A stretch of 53,812 bases of DNA from an archaeon (lineage in GTDB: Archaea > Thermoproteota > Nitrososphaeria > Nitrososphaerales > Gagatemarchaeaceae), in contig JAKASK010000004.1 in NCBI GenBank assembly GCA_021819105.1, positions 1 to 53,812 on the forward strand. The letters run 5' to 3'. Under the pieces are notes generated by a model that saw nothing but the letters and a program-made list of their open reading frames with translations, made no database searches and had not been told where the DNA came from. How positions within the stretch are numbered: the stretch's first letter is position 1; each line of letters starts with the position of its first letter. The translations under genes and the position numbers were made by a program. Below are positions 33,098 through 40,504 of the stretch, in pieces.

Positions 33098-33871
33098 TTA
33101 TGGGGCCTGAACGGGCGCCTGTTCTTCCTGGTACCCCTTTATCCAGGTGTATCCCTTCTCTTCTAGCAGCCTGGACAGGTCTTCCCCCCCTGATTCGATT
33201 ATCCGTCCCTGATACATGACGTGGACGAACTGCGGCTTCACGTACTTCAGAATCCTCTGGTAGTGGGTAATCAACAGCGCCCCGGTCTGGGGACCAGACA
33301 CCTTGTTTATCCCCTCGGCGACGATGCGCAGGGCGTCGATGTCGAGCCCCGAGTCGGTCTCGTCGAGGACCGCGAACTTAGGTTCCATGAGCGCCATCTG
33401 CAGTATCTCCGCCCTCTTCTTCTCCCCTCCGGAGAAGCCCTCGTTCAGATAGCGGTTGAGGAATGACTCGTCCATGCTCAGCATCTTCAGCTTGTCTGCC
33501 ACGACTTCCCTGAACTCGAAGATGGTCGGGGGCTCGGAGCCTGCCGGCCTCGAGTTGTTGTAGGCCGCCCTGAGGAACGAGAACATGCTGACCCCCTGGA
33601 CGCTGACGGGATACTGGAACGCCAGGAAGAGCCCTTTCCTGACCCGCTTGTCAGGCGCCAACCCAGTGATGCTTTCTCCGTCGATTAGTACCTTCCCGGA
33701 GGTGACCTGGTACTTCGGATGCCCCATGAGCGTATAGGCCAGGGTGCTTTTCCCCGAGCCGTTGGGGCCCATGAGGGCGTGGGTCTCCCCCTGACCGATG
33801 GTCAGGTTGACCCCTTTCAGAATCTCCTTCCCCTCGACGGAGGCGTGGAGGTCTACGATTTCGAGCTTCAA
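33098..33871 (-). CDS. sufC: SufC, ABC-type ATPase of the SUF system
   Basis: A 257-aa ATPase driving conformational change of the SufBCD scaffold. The Walker A motif is GPNGSGKST, the signature is FSGGEKKRAEI, and Walker B with the D-loop reads FAVLDETDSGLDID. It starts at TTG. It is separated from sufB by about 50 nt holding an operator, so sufB has its own promoter in addition to any read-through from sufC. Confidence 0.97.
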   Translation of the reverse strand: MKLEIVDLHASVEGKEILKGVNLTIGQGETHALMGPNGSGKSTLAYTLMGHPKYQVTSGKVLIDGESITGLAPDKRVRKGLFLAFQYPVSVQGVSMFSFLRAAYNNSRPAGSEPPTIFEFREVVADKLKMLSMDESFLNRYLNEGFSGGEKKRAEILQMALMEPKFAVLDETDSGLDIDALRIVAEGINKVSGPQTGALLITHYQRILKYVKPQFVHVMYQGRIIESGGEDLSRLLEEKGYTWIKGYQEEQAPVQAP

Positions 33872-33916
33872 GGCCGGCTTCTGAGCCCCGCCTGTTACGG
33901 GGGATATTTAATTCTT

Positions 33917-33930
33917 ATAACCTATGTTAT
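33917..33930. promoter_or_regulatory. Dyad operator ATAAC-N4-GTTAT between sufC and the hemerythrin-like gene
   Basis: ATAACCTATGTTAT is the exact reverse complement of the dyad at the sufB promoter. It overlaps the likely TATA box (TTATAACC) of the plus-strand gene starting at 33946. It lies just upstream of the likely sufC TATA box (minus-strand AATTAAATATCC, about 33903-33914). One regulator could therefore control both divergent genes and sufB. Confidence 0.75.
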
Positions 33931-33945
33931 AATCAGGGGGGTGGG

Positions 33946-34386
33946 TTGGGGGAGCGCTACTCGCCAAGGAAGCTCGGCCTGGAGGAGCTGGTGAGGGTCC
34001 TTGTCCAAGAGCACGCTGTGATGAGGGAGGGCCTGGAGCAGGCCAGGGACGCGGCCAGAAGGAAGGACTTCGGGGCTGTGGCCCGGACCCTGAAGGAGAT
34101 CGACCCGGTCTTCCGTCAGCATATAGTGGACGAAGAGTTCGAGATACTCGGACTGCTCATCAGGAGCCTGGGGGTGAAGGGCGCGGAGAAGGAGATACTG
34201 GTCTTCAGGCAGCACAGGCCCATCTACGCCCTTATGACCAAGATCAGGGAGCTGGCAGCGGCGCCCTCCGGGGAGCTGGAAGCAAGGGAAACTGAGCTCG
34301 AGGCTCTGTTCAGCGAGCACGCACGGGTAGAAGAGTCAGAGGTGTTCCCAAAGGCGACGTCGCTGGGTGGCCGCGACTCGAAGTAG
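33946..34386 (+). CDS. Hemerythrin-like HHE-domain protein
   Basis: A 146-aa all-helical protein, TTG start. Candidate iron ligands are spaced as in HHE proteins: His in VQEHAVMREGL, His/Glu in FRQHIVDEEFEIL, His in FRQHRPIY and His/Glu in FSEHARVEESEVFP. Such proteins bind a non-heme di-iron centre and act in oxygen or NO sensing or in repair of iron centres. The divergent position with sufC and the shared operator suggest a role in iron-sulfur homeostasis (inference). Confidence 0.85.
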   Translation: MGERYSPRKLGLEELVRVLVQEHAVMREGLEQARDAARRKDFGAVARTLKEIDPVFRQHIVDEEFEILGLLIRSLGVKGAEKEILVFRQHRPIYALMTKIRELAAAPSGELEARETELEALFSEHARVEESEVFPKATSLGGRDSK

Positions 34387-34392
34387 AGCGCG

Positions 34393-34872
34393 CTAGCCCC
34401 ACGACGCGCTGAGCTTCTTTGCGACCGCCTCCAGGAACTCCCTGTCCAGAGAGGAGAAGGCGTCGAGCTGGTCGCCGTCTACGTCAATCTCGCCTACGAC
34501 CGAGTCCTGGCTCATGATCGGGACCACGATCTCGGACTTCGTGGAAAGAAAGCACTGCAGGTACCTTGGGTCCTTGCTGACGTCGGACACGATCTCTGTT
34601 TTCCCCGCCTTCGCCGCGAACCCGCACACCCCTTTGCCGATTGGGATCCTTGTGTGCTCGGTGGCCGCGGGGCCCGACCAGGCGTCAAGGGCCAGGTCCG
34701 TTCCGTCCACCACGTATACCCCCACCCAGGTGTAGCTCGGGACCGCCGAGTTCAGCAGCTTCACCACAGCTTCTCTCCCCGCCTTCCCTGGAGACGAGCC
34801 CAGGGCAGAGTCCACTCCGACGAGGACCTCCTTCGCCTGCTCCCTGCTGAGCCTCCCGTTAGTCGACTTCAA
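34393..34872 (-). CDS. GAF-domain protein, free methionine-(R)-sulfoxide reductase-like
   Basis: A 159-aa single GAF domain, TTG start. It resembles fRMsr enzymes: IPIGKGVCGFAA and YLQCFLSTKSEIVVP carry two of the three cysteines used by the E. coli enzyme. The first Cys (before the RIP motif) is replaced by Thr-Arg here. It could reduce free methionine sulfoxide with a two-Cys mechanism, or simply be a ligand-binding GAF protein. Convergent with the hemerythrin-like gene. Confidence 0.78.
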   Translation of the reverse strand: MKSTNGRLSREQAKEVLVGVDSALGSSPGKAGREAVVKLLNSAVPSYTWVGVYVVDGTDLALDAWSGPAATEHTRIPIGKGVCGFAAKAGKTEIVSDVSKDPRYLQCFLSTKSEIVVPIMSQDSVVGEIDVDGDQLDAFSSLDREFLEAVAKKLSASWG

Positions 34873-34896
34873 TGACTTTCGCCGCCCTCGAGCCGA

Positions 34897-34906
34897 GTTA
34901 TTTATC
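34897..34906 (-). promoter_or_regulatory. TATA box of the GAF-domain gene
   Basis: Minus-strand GATAAATAAC is centred 29 nt upstream of the TTG at 34872, typical of leaderless archaeal genes. Confidence 0.6.
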
Positions 34907-34915
34907 CGCGCCCCC

Positions 34916-35644
34916 TTAGGCGGACTGCTCTAACAGGTACCTGTAGGCGAGCCCTGCAATCACCGCGCCGATGAGCGGACCCAGGATGTAGACGTACCAG
35001 TACCCAGGGTAGAACCCTGCCGCTATCATGGGGCCGAAGGCGCGGGCGGGGTTCATCGCCGCCCCTGTGAAGTTCCCGCCGACCAGCACGTCGGCGACTA
35101 CTGTCAGTCCGATCCCGATTCCTCCGATCTTCGGCGCCCTCGGGTCCACCGCGGTCCCGTAGATTGCGAACATCAGGAAGAATGTCAAGAGCGCTTCGAT
35201 GGCTATCCCCTGGCCGGAGCTGATGGCGCCGTTCAGTGTGGGCGACCCCCACTCCACCTGGTTGCCCAGCAGCGAGGGGAATGAAGCGACCAGGGCCACC
35301 CCGGCAGCGACGGCTCCCACCATCTCGGCGACGATGTACGGTACGACATCCCTTGCCCCGATCTTCTTTCCAACCAGGAGCCCGATGACGACGGCAGGGT
35401 TCAGGGCGCCCCCCGAGATGCTCATGGTCGCGGAGACCGCGACCGCGAGCCCGACCCCGTTGGCGAGGGCGGCTATGACAAGGGCGGCGCCAGAGTCGGG
35501 GCTCGCCAGGCTGGCTGTGCCGACGGCGGACCCTGCGCCCACGAGGACGAAGACGAACGTGCCGATCGCCTCGGCGGCCAGCTTCTTTGAAAGAGCAGGA
35601 GGGGTAGACAAGAACTTCCAAGAAGGCCTCCGAAAAAAGTCCAC
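34916..35644 (-). CDS. Aquaporin/glycerol-facilitator family channel
   Basis: A 242-aa MIP channel with six membrane helices and two half-helix NPA motifs: GGALNPAVV and GAAMNPARAFGP. The residue before the first NPA is Ala-Leu rather than the usual His-Xaa, so the pore lining differs from classic AqpZ. The Arg after the second NPA, part of the selectivity filter, is present. It may carry water, glycerol or small neutral solutes. The start is unsure: GTG 35644 is taken, TTG 35611 is possible. Confidence 0.9.
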   Translation of the reverse strand: MDFFRRPSWKFLSTPPALSKKLAAEAIGTFVFVLVGAGSAVGTASLASPDSGAALVIAALANGVGLAVAVSATMSISGGALNPAVVIGLLVGKKIGARDVVPYIVAEMVGAVAAGVALVASFPSLLGNQVEWGSPTLNGAISSGQGIAIEALLTFFLMFAIYGTAVDPRAPKIGGIGIGLTVVADVLVGGNFTGAAMNPARAFGPMIAAGFYPGYWYVYILGPLIGAVIAGLAYRYLLEQSA

Positions 35645-35695
35645 TTAAGAATTGCTGGCGCCCATCGGTCCTACTCGTCTCATGCCACGATAAGT

Positions 35696-35704
35696 CTTAT
35701 AAAC
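35696..35704 (+). promoter_or_regulatory. TATA box of the thermosome gene
   Basis: CTTATAAAC is a strong archaeal TATA box centred 30 nt before the ATG at 35730. Confidence 0.7.
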
Positions 35705-35729
35705 CGTCGGTTGTATACCGAATTTCGAC

Positions 35730-37373
35730 ATGTCAGCATCAGGTCAGCCAGTCATCATTCTGAAAGAGGGTTCCGGGGAGTCCAGAGGGAGAGAGGCTCA
35801 GAGGAACAACATCTCCGCCGCGAAGCTCATCGCAGAGGTGGTAAGGACCTCGCTTGGCCCCAGAGGCATGGACAAGATGCTCGTGGACTCGATGGGAGAC
35901 GTGACGATAACCAACGACGGCGCCACCATGCTGAAGGAGCTTGACGTGCAGCACCCCGCAGCTAAGATGATGGTCGAGATAAGCAAGGCGACGGACAACG
36001 AGGTGGGCGACGGGACCACGTCAGCTGTTGTGGTAGCAGGGGCGCTCCTCGAGAAGGCCGAGGACCTGATCAACAAGAACGTCCACCCCGTGGTGGTGGT
36101 CGACGGATATTCGAGGGCCGCAGAGAAAGCGCAGAAGATACTGGAGGAGATAGCGGAAAAAATAGACCCGGAGAGCAGGGCGGACCTGCTGAAGGTGGCT
36201 AACACGAGCATGCTGACGAAGCTCGTAAACGAGGAATCGCCCCACCTCGCGGGAATCGTGGTGGATGCCGTCCTACAGGTCGCTGAGAAGCGGGACGGGG
36301 GCTTCAGGGTGGACATCGACAACGTCAAGGTCGAGAAGAAGCCCGGAGGGGCTCTGACCGACACCGAGATCGTGAGAGGAATCATCCTCGACAAGGAGGT
36401 CGTCCACTCCGGGATGCCGAGGAGGATCGACGAGGCCAAGATCGCGCTGGTCAACTCTGCACTGGAGATTGAGAAGACGGAGTTCTCAGCGGAGATCAGG
36501 ATCAACGACCCTCAGCAGATGCAGCAGTTCATGGACGAAGAGACGAGCATCCTGAAAGGGATGGTCGACAAAGTGCACTCGGCAGGGGCCACCGTGGTGA
36601 TCTGCCAGAAGGGCATCGACGACCTGGCACAGCACTTCCTGGCCAAGGCGGGCATCCTCGCCGTGAGGAGGGTCAAGGAAAGCGACATGACGAAGCTGGC
36701 GAAGGCCACCGGCGCAAGGATCGTCACCAACCTCGACGACCTCGGCACCAAGGACCTCGGCTACGCGAAGCTGGTGGAGGAGAGGAAGCTGGAAGACGAC
36801 AAGTGGGTCTTCGTCGAGGGAGCCAAGAACCCGAAGGCGGTGAGCATCCTCGTCAGAGGCGGGACCCAGCGGGTGGTGGACGAAGCGGAAAGGGCCCTTC
36901 ACGACGCCCTGATGGTCACCAAGGACGTGGTCGAACTCCCAGCGGTGGTCGCAGGGGGCGGTGCTCCCGAGGAGGAGGTCTCGTTCCAGCTCCGTAACTG
37001 GGCGCAGAAGCTCTCCGGTAGAGAGCAGCTGGCAGCGCTGAAGTTCGCCGACGCGATGGAGAGCATCCCGTTGACCTTGGCTGAGAACGCGGGCATGGAC
37101 CCCATCGACACTCAGGTGGACCTGAGGGCGCGGCACGGAAAGGATGGGAAGTGGTTCGGCGTAGACGCGCTGAACGGCAAGGTGGCCGACATGTATGCGA
37201 AGTCGGTCTGGGAGCCTCTCGCCGTGAAGCTCCAGATACTAAGGGCAGCCACAGAGGCAGCGTCGATGATCCTCAGGATCGACGACGTGATCGCCGCCAG
37301 CAAGATGAAGGCGCCGCCTGGACCGCCGGGAGGCGGAGGAATGGGCGGCATGGGCGGAATGCCCCCGATGTAG
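35730..37373 (+). CDS. thsA: Thermosome subunit (group II chaperonin)
   Basis: A 547-aa CCT/thermosome subunit, ATP-driven protein-folding chaperonin. ISAAKLIAEVVRTSLGPRGMDKM, NDGATMLKEL and GDGTTSAVVVAG are ATP-binding blocks (the first about residues 33-55). VVAGGGAPEEE lies in the equatorial domain. The C-terminus is a flexible Gly/Met/Pro tail (GMGGMGGMPPM), normal for archaeal subunits. It has its own strong promoter and is not part of an operon. Confidence 0.97.
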   Translation: MSASGQPVIILKEGSGESRGREAQRNNISAAKLIAEVVRTSLGPRGMDKMLVDSMGDVTITNDGATMLKELDVQHPAAKMMVEISKATDNEVGDGTTSAVVVAGALLEKAEDLINKNVHPVVVVDGYSRAAEKAQKILEEIAEKIDPESRADLLKVANTSMLTKLVNEESPHLAGIVVDAVLQVAEKRDGGFRVDIDNVKVEKKPGGALTDTEIVRGIILDKEVVHSGMPRRIDEAKIALVNSALEIEKTEFSAEIRINDPQQMQQFMDEETSILKGMVDKVHSAGATVVICQKGIDDLAQHFLAKAGILAVRRVKESDMTKLAKATGARIVTNLDDLGTKDLGYAKLVEERKLEDDKWVFVEGAKNPKAVSILVRGGTQRVVDEAERALHDALMVTKDVVELPAVVAGGGAPEEEVSFQLRNWAQKLSGREQLAALKFADAMESIPLTLAENAGMDPIDTQVDLRARHGKDGKWFGVDALNGKVADMYAKSVWEPLAVKLQILRAATEAASMILRIDDVIAASKMKAPPGPPGGGGMGGMGGMPPM

Positions 37374-37375
37374 CT

Positions 37376-38317
37376 TCAGTAGAAACTGAACTCTGTGCAG
37401 CGGCCCAGGGACTTCGCCTTTTTGTAAACCAGGCTGGCGGCTGCGACGTCCTCGAGCGCGGCCCCGCCCGACTTGAAGAGGGTCCGCCCCTTGGGCTTCG
37501 CCCTTCCGGCCACGACGGCCCCGAGTTCGATGGCGGCGTCCCAGCTGAACTTGCCGGCTCCCTCAGCCTGGATAAGCTCGCCGTACTCGAGCTTCGCCTG
37601 GGGGAGGTCGTCGACGACCACGGTATCGAAGGAGCCCACCGCCTCTGGGGTCACCTCTGCATGGTCTGCTACGTTGCTCCCGCAGGCGTTCACATGGGAA
37701 GCGTCTCTCAGCGCGGTCTCGTCGAGAAGCGGGGTCTTGGACGAAGTGATGGTGCTCACGACGTCGGCTCCTTCCGCGGCCGCGGCGGGCGAAGCGAACG
37801 AGTTCGCTTCGAACCCCCTCTCCCTCAGCGCGCTGGCGAACGCCTCCCTGTGGGCCGAGTCGCGGCTCCAGACCCGGAGCTCGTCCACCTTCATTACGCT
37901 CCTGAGGGCAAGCGCCTGTGTCAGCGCCTGCTTCCCTGACCCGAGCAGTGCGACTGTCCCCGAGCGCCTCCCGTAGAGATGCTTCGTCGCGACCCCCGAG
38001 GCCGCACCTGTCCGGAACCTCCCTAGCATATCGGCGGCCATGACCGCGAGCGGGGAAGAGTCGTTGGCGTCGAACAGCAGGACGAGGAACCTCGTCCCTC
38101 CCTTCGATGAAGCGTACGCCTTGAGTCCGGCCCGGCCAAGGTAGGACGAGGTGGCGTGCATGACGCTGAGGACAGAAGCGGGCCCCCTTGTCCTGGTCCT
38201 CATGAAGTTCTGAGCTTCGCCCATCCCCTCCCTTCGGAAGGCCTCCTCGACCGCGGCCACGACCTCGTCCATGTCAAGGAGAGACTCGACTTCGCTCTCA
38301 GACAGTAGGATCGTCAA
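37376..38317 (-). CDS. Ornithine cyclodeaminase/mu-crystallin family dehydrogenase
   Basis: A 313-aa NAD(P)-binding protein. The Rossmann motif is VALLGSGKQALTQALALR, and AADMLGRFRTGAASGVATKHL is the family signature. GADVVSTITSSKTPLL and HVNACGSNVADHAEV follow. In archaea this family includes alanine dehydrogenases as well as ornithine cyclodeaminases, so the substrate is unsettled. It ends 2 nt from the thermosome stop (convergent). Confidence 0.85.
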   Translation of the reverse strand: MTILLSESEVESLLDMDEVVAAVEEAFRREGMGEAQNFMRTRTRGPASVLSVMHATSSYLGRAGLKAYASSKGGTRFLVLLFDANDSSPLAVMAADMLGRFRTGAASGVATKHLYGRRSGTVALLGSGKQALTQALALRSVMKVDELRVWSRDSAHREAFASALRERGFEANSFASPAAAAEGADVVSTITSSKTPLLDETALRDASHVNACGSNVADHAEVTPEAVGSFDTVVVDDLPQAKLEYGELIQAEGAGKFSWDAAIELGAVVAGRAKPKGRTLFKSGGAALEDVAAASLVYKKAKSLGRCTEFSFY

Positions 38318-38324
38318 GCCCGCT

Positions 38325-38570
38325 CTATGCTTCTTCTTCCTTTCTCTCTTCGATCTCGGGCTTGCCCCATCTGCCGACCTTGGGGAGGGCTTTCGTCCTG
38401 AAGAGCGCCATGCCCTGCTGGTAACGCTGAAGCTCGACCTCCAGGAACCTGATGTCTGACATCAGGGCGGCCGTCTCCTTCTGTGTCCCTTTCTTCCCGG
38501 TCAGCTCGGCCAGCTTCGACTTCTTCTCGCCGACCATCTGTGAGAGGAGCTGCTCGTACTCCGTAGTCAT
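38325..38570 (-). CDS. Small charged coiled-coil protein, unknown function
   Basis: An 81-aa protein predicted to be mostly helical, with charged heptad-like repeats (EYEQLLSQMVGEKKSKLAEL, then MSDIRFLEVELQRYQQGMALF) and an acidic tail (EIEERKEEEA). No family was recognised. It is 7 nt from the ornithine cyclodeaminase-like gene in the same direction and probably cotranscribed with it from the promoter near 38600. Confidence 0.65.
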   Translation of the reverse strand: MTTEYEQLLSQMVGEKKSKLAELTGKKGTQKETAALMSDIRFLEVELQRYQQGMALFRTKALPKVGRWGKPEIEERKEEEA

Positions 38571-38596
38571 GAAGTTCGCGGCCGTAGCCGGTTCGA

Positions 38597-38606
38597 AACT
38601 ATAAAG
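38597..38606. promoter_or_regulatory. Shared divergent TATA element
   Basis: AACTATAAAG is centred 27 nt upstream of the ATG at 38629, and its complement CTTTATAGTT is about 31 nt upstream of the minus-strand gene starting at 38570. One AT-rich box could serve both directions. Confidence 0.55.
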
Positions 38607-38628
38607 GCGTTATCGGGGAGCGGGGGCC

Positions 38629-38898
38629 ATGCGTCCCCAGCTGTTTGCGGGCGGGCTCCTCGTCGCGATCATGGGAACGGCGTTCTTCGTCCTGGCGGTG
38701 CCCCTCGCATACTTCTGGAGCCTGCCGTTCGTCGCCGGAGGACTGATCATGATCGCGGCCAGCTTCTTCCTTCCCGAGGGGGCGGCCCCCCTCGCGCCGC
38801 CTGAAGGGTACAGGTTCTGCGTCTTCTGCTCTACGCCGGTCCCGGACGAAGCTGAAAGATGCCCCCACTGCAACGGCTATCAGCCGAAGTTGAAGTAG
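38629..38898 (+). CDS. Small membrane protein with C-terminal zinc ribbon
   Basis: An 89-aa protein with two membrane helices (residues about 5-27 and 31-49) forming a hairpin. A Pro-rich linker is followed by a zinc ribbon: CVFCSTPVPDEAERCPHC has two CxxC pairs. Two-helix plus zinc-ribbon proteins are frequent in archaea, mostly without known function. It is followed at once by the DUF371 gene and probably forms an operon with it. Confidence 0.75.
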   Translation: MRPQLFAGGLLVAIMGTAFFVLAVPLAYFWSLPFVAGGLIMIAASFFLPEGAAPLAPPEGYRFCVFCSTPVPDEAERCPHCNGYQPKLK

Positions 38899-38899
38899 C

Positions 38900-39346
38900 A
38901 TGACGACAACTGTGACAGAAGCCGAAGTCGCCCGGGACGTGGTCACCTTCAAGGGTCACGCCATGGTCAGGTCGATGCACCCCACGACGATGGAGCTGAC
39001 CACCGAAGAGGACCTCACGGAGAACGGGGACTGCATCGTCGGAGTGGGGGCATCCAAGGGCTGTGCGGGCCTTGACGTGAGGGTGAGAGAGAAGCTCAGG
39101 AGGTCAGGGTCGATGGTGACCATCAGGCTGGTCGCAGAGGACGAGTCGTTCGAGCTCAGGGCGCGCGGGGACCCGCGGCTCCTGCTATCCCATCCTCACG
39201 ACATGGTCATCAGGAGGAGCGACTTCGTGAGCGACAGGACGCTCGCACTGGGGGCCGACGCGGCGGCCAGGGACATCCCCAGGAGGCTGGTGGCGCTGCT
39301 CAGGGACCCCAAGACGACGGGCAGGATGGAGATAGAGGTGCGCTAG
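38900..39346 (+). CDS. DUF371 family protein
   Basis: A 148-aa archaeal protein of uncharacterised family DUF371. The conserved block FKGHAMVRSMHPTTMELTTE followed by LTENGDCIVGVGASKGC matches the family, and HPHDMVIRRSDF follows near the C-terminus. No catalytic role is established. It sits one base before the start of the mevalonate-pathway homologue, which hints at cotranscription. Confidence 0.85.
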   Translation: MTTTVTEAEVARDVVTFKGHAMVRSMHPTTMELTTEEDLTENGDCIVGVGASKGCAGLDVRVREKLRRSGSMVTIRLVAEDESFELRARGDPRLLLSHPHDMVIRRSDFVSDRTLALGADAAARDIPRRLVALLRDPKTTGRMEIEVR

Positions 39347-39347
39347 G

Positions 39348-40292
39348 ATGGCGGAGTACAGGGCGGTCGCCTACACCATGCAGGGCCTCGTGAAGTACCA
39401 CGGCCTGAAGGACTGGAAGCTCAGAATCCCCTACCATGACAGCATATCTGTCAACACGACTTCCATGAAGACCGAAGCTAGCATCACCGACAGCAGGCAG
39501 GGAGGCGTGTTCATCGAAGGAAAAGCCAACGACTCGGCCAACTCCAGGCTCCAGGCAATCGTTTCCAGGCTGGACCCGTCCAAGAAGGTCACAGACTTCC
39601 GCATCGACAGCAGGAACCTTCCGTCGGGGAAGGCGAAGGGCATTGGGTACTCCTCCTCCGCAGGCGCAGCCCTGACTCTCCTCGCCCATAGGCTGCTGGC
39701 AGAGCAGAGACCCGAGCTCAGAGAGCTTTCAAAGACCGCCCGCCTGTTCGCCGCGTCTGCGTCCAGGTCCCTCGTGGGAGGTTTCTCCAGGCTGTACGCG
39801 GGGAAGGACGACGAAGGGACCTACGCCGAACGGTTCGCGGACTCCAGGGACCTCGACCTGCGCATGGTCATCGTGCCGCTCCCCTCCCGGGTCAGGACTG
39901 AGGACGCCCATCGGGAGGTCCTCACCTCTCCCTTCTTCGCGGCGAGGGTGGAGTCGGCGCAAAAGAGGTGCGACTCCATGCAGAAGGCGATCTTGGGGAA
40001 CGACCTGGACGAAGTCGGAAGGCTAGCCGAAAGGGACACCCTGGAGCTGCACAGCCTCACGATGACGGGGGACAGCGGGCTGGTCATAATGACAGAGGAC
40101 TCGATCAGGATCATAGGCAGGGTGAGAGAGTTGAGGGAGGAAGGGGTCAAGGCATACTACTCGATGCAGACGGGCCCCTCGGTCTTCGTGAACACGTCCG
40201 ACCGGGACCAGGGGAGGGTCCTCAAGGCGATCGAGAAGCTGGGGTACAGGGCCTACCCCTCCGGCGTGGGAGGGGAGGCGACCCTCCTGTGA
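39348..40292 (+). CDS. Diphosphomevalonate decarboxylase homologue lacking the catalytic Asp
   Basis: A 314-aa GHMP-kinase-fold protein. VKYHGLKDWKLRIPYHDSIS aligns with the MVD motif KYWGKRD...LPxxxSIS, and GIGYSSSAGAALTLLA is the ATP-binding loop. The block ERDTLELHSLTM aligns with the MVD MHAT helix. The segment YYSMQTGPSV aligns with YFTMDAGPNV of bacterial MVD, so the essential catalytic Asp is Gln274. KYWGK reads KYHGL, losing the second Lys. It may be a mevalonate-3-kinase-like or other non-decarboxylating kinase. Archaea vary widely in the late mevalonate pathway, so the true substrate is open. Confidence 0.75.
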   Translation: MAEYRAVAYTMQGLVKYHGLKDWKLRIPYHDSISVNTTSMKTEASITDSRQGGVFIEGKANDSANSRLQAIVSRLDPSKKVTDFRIDSRNLPSGKAKGIGYSSSAGAALTLLAHRLLAEQRPELRELSKTARLFAASASRSLVGGFSRLYAGKDDEGTYAERFADSRDLDLRMVIVPLPSRVRTEDAHREVLTSPFFAARVESAQKRCDSMQKAILGNDLDEVGRLAERDTLELHSLTMTGDSGLVIMTEDSIRIIGRVRELREEGVKAYYSMQTGPSVFVNTSDRDQGRVLKAIEKLGYRAYPSGVGGEATLL

Positions 40293-40504
40293 GCCCTGGC
40301 CTGAGGCGGGTCAGGGACTATCTGGAGGAGCTTGAGAAGTCGAAGGAGGACAGAGAACCCCAGGTCAGGGAAGGGCTGGAGACCTATGTGGACCTGTGGA
40401 GGAAGGCGGTCGCCAGGGGAATGGTGGACCTGGAAGACCCGGTCGACGACGCACTGGGAAAGCTGGAGAGGGCTGGCGGCCTCTACAAGGCGGCCGAGGG
40501 CTAG
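40289..40504 (+). CDS. Small helical protein, 71 aa, unknown function
   Basis: The GTG at 40289 overlaps the stop of the upstream decarboxylase homologue as GTGA, the same coupling seen elsewhere in this genome. The product is rich in charged helix formers (RDYLEELEKSKEDREPQVRE, then YVDLWRKAVARGMVDLEDPV). It ends with a 4-nt convergent overlap with the SDR gene. No family was recognised. It is likely the last gene of a unit beginning at 38629. Confidence 0.65.
   Translation: MSPGLRRVRDYLEELEKSKEDREPQVREGLETYVDLWRKAVARGMVDLEDPVDDALGKLERAGGLYKAAEG

Noticed and set aside
37318-37370. GGCGGAATGGGC-type short repeats at the end of the thermosome gene
   Set aside because: They encode the Gly/Met-rich C-terminal tail common to archaeal chaperonins, not a separate repeat element.
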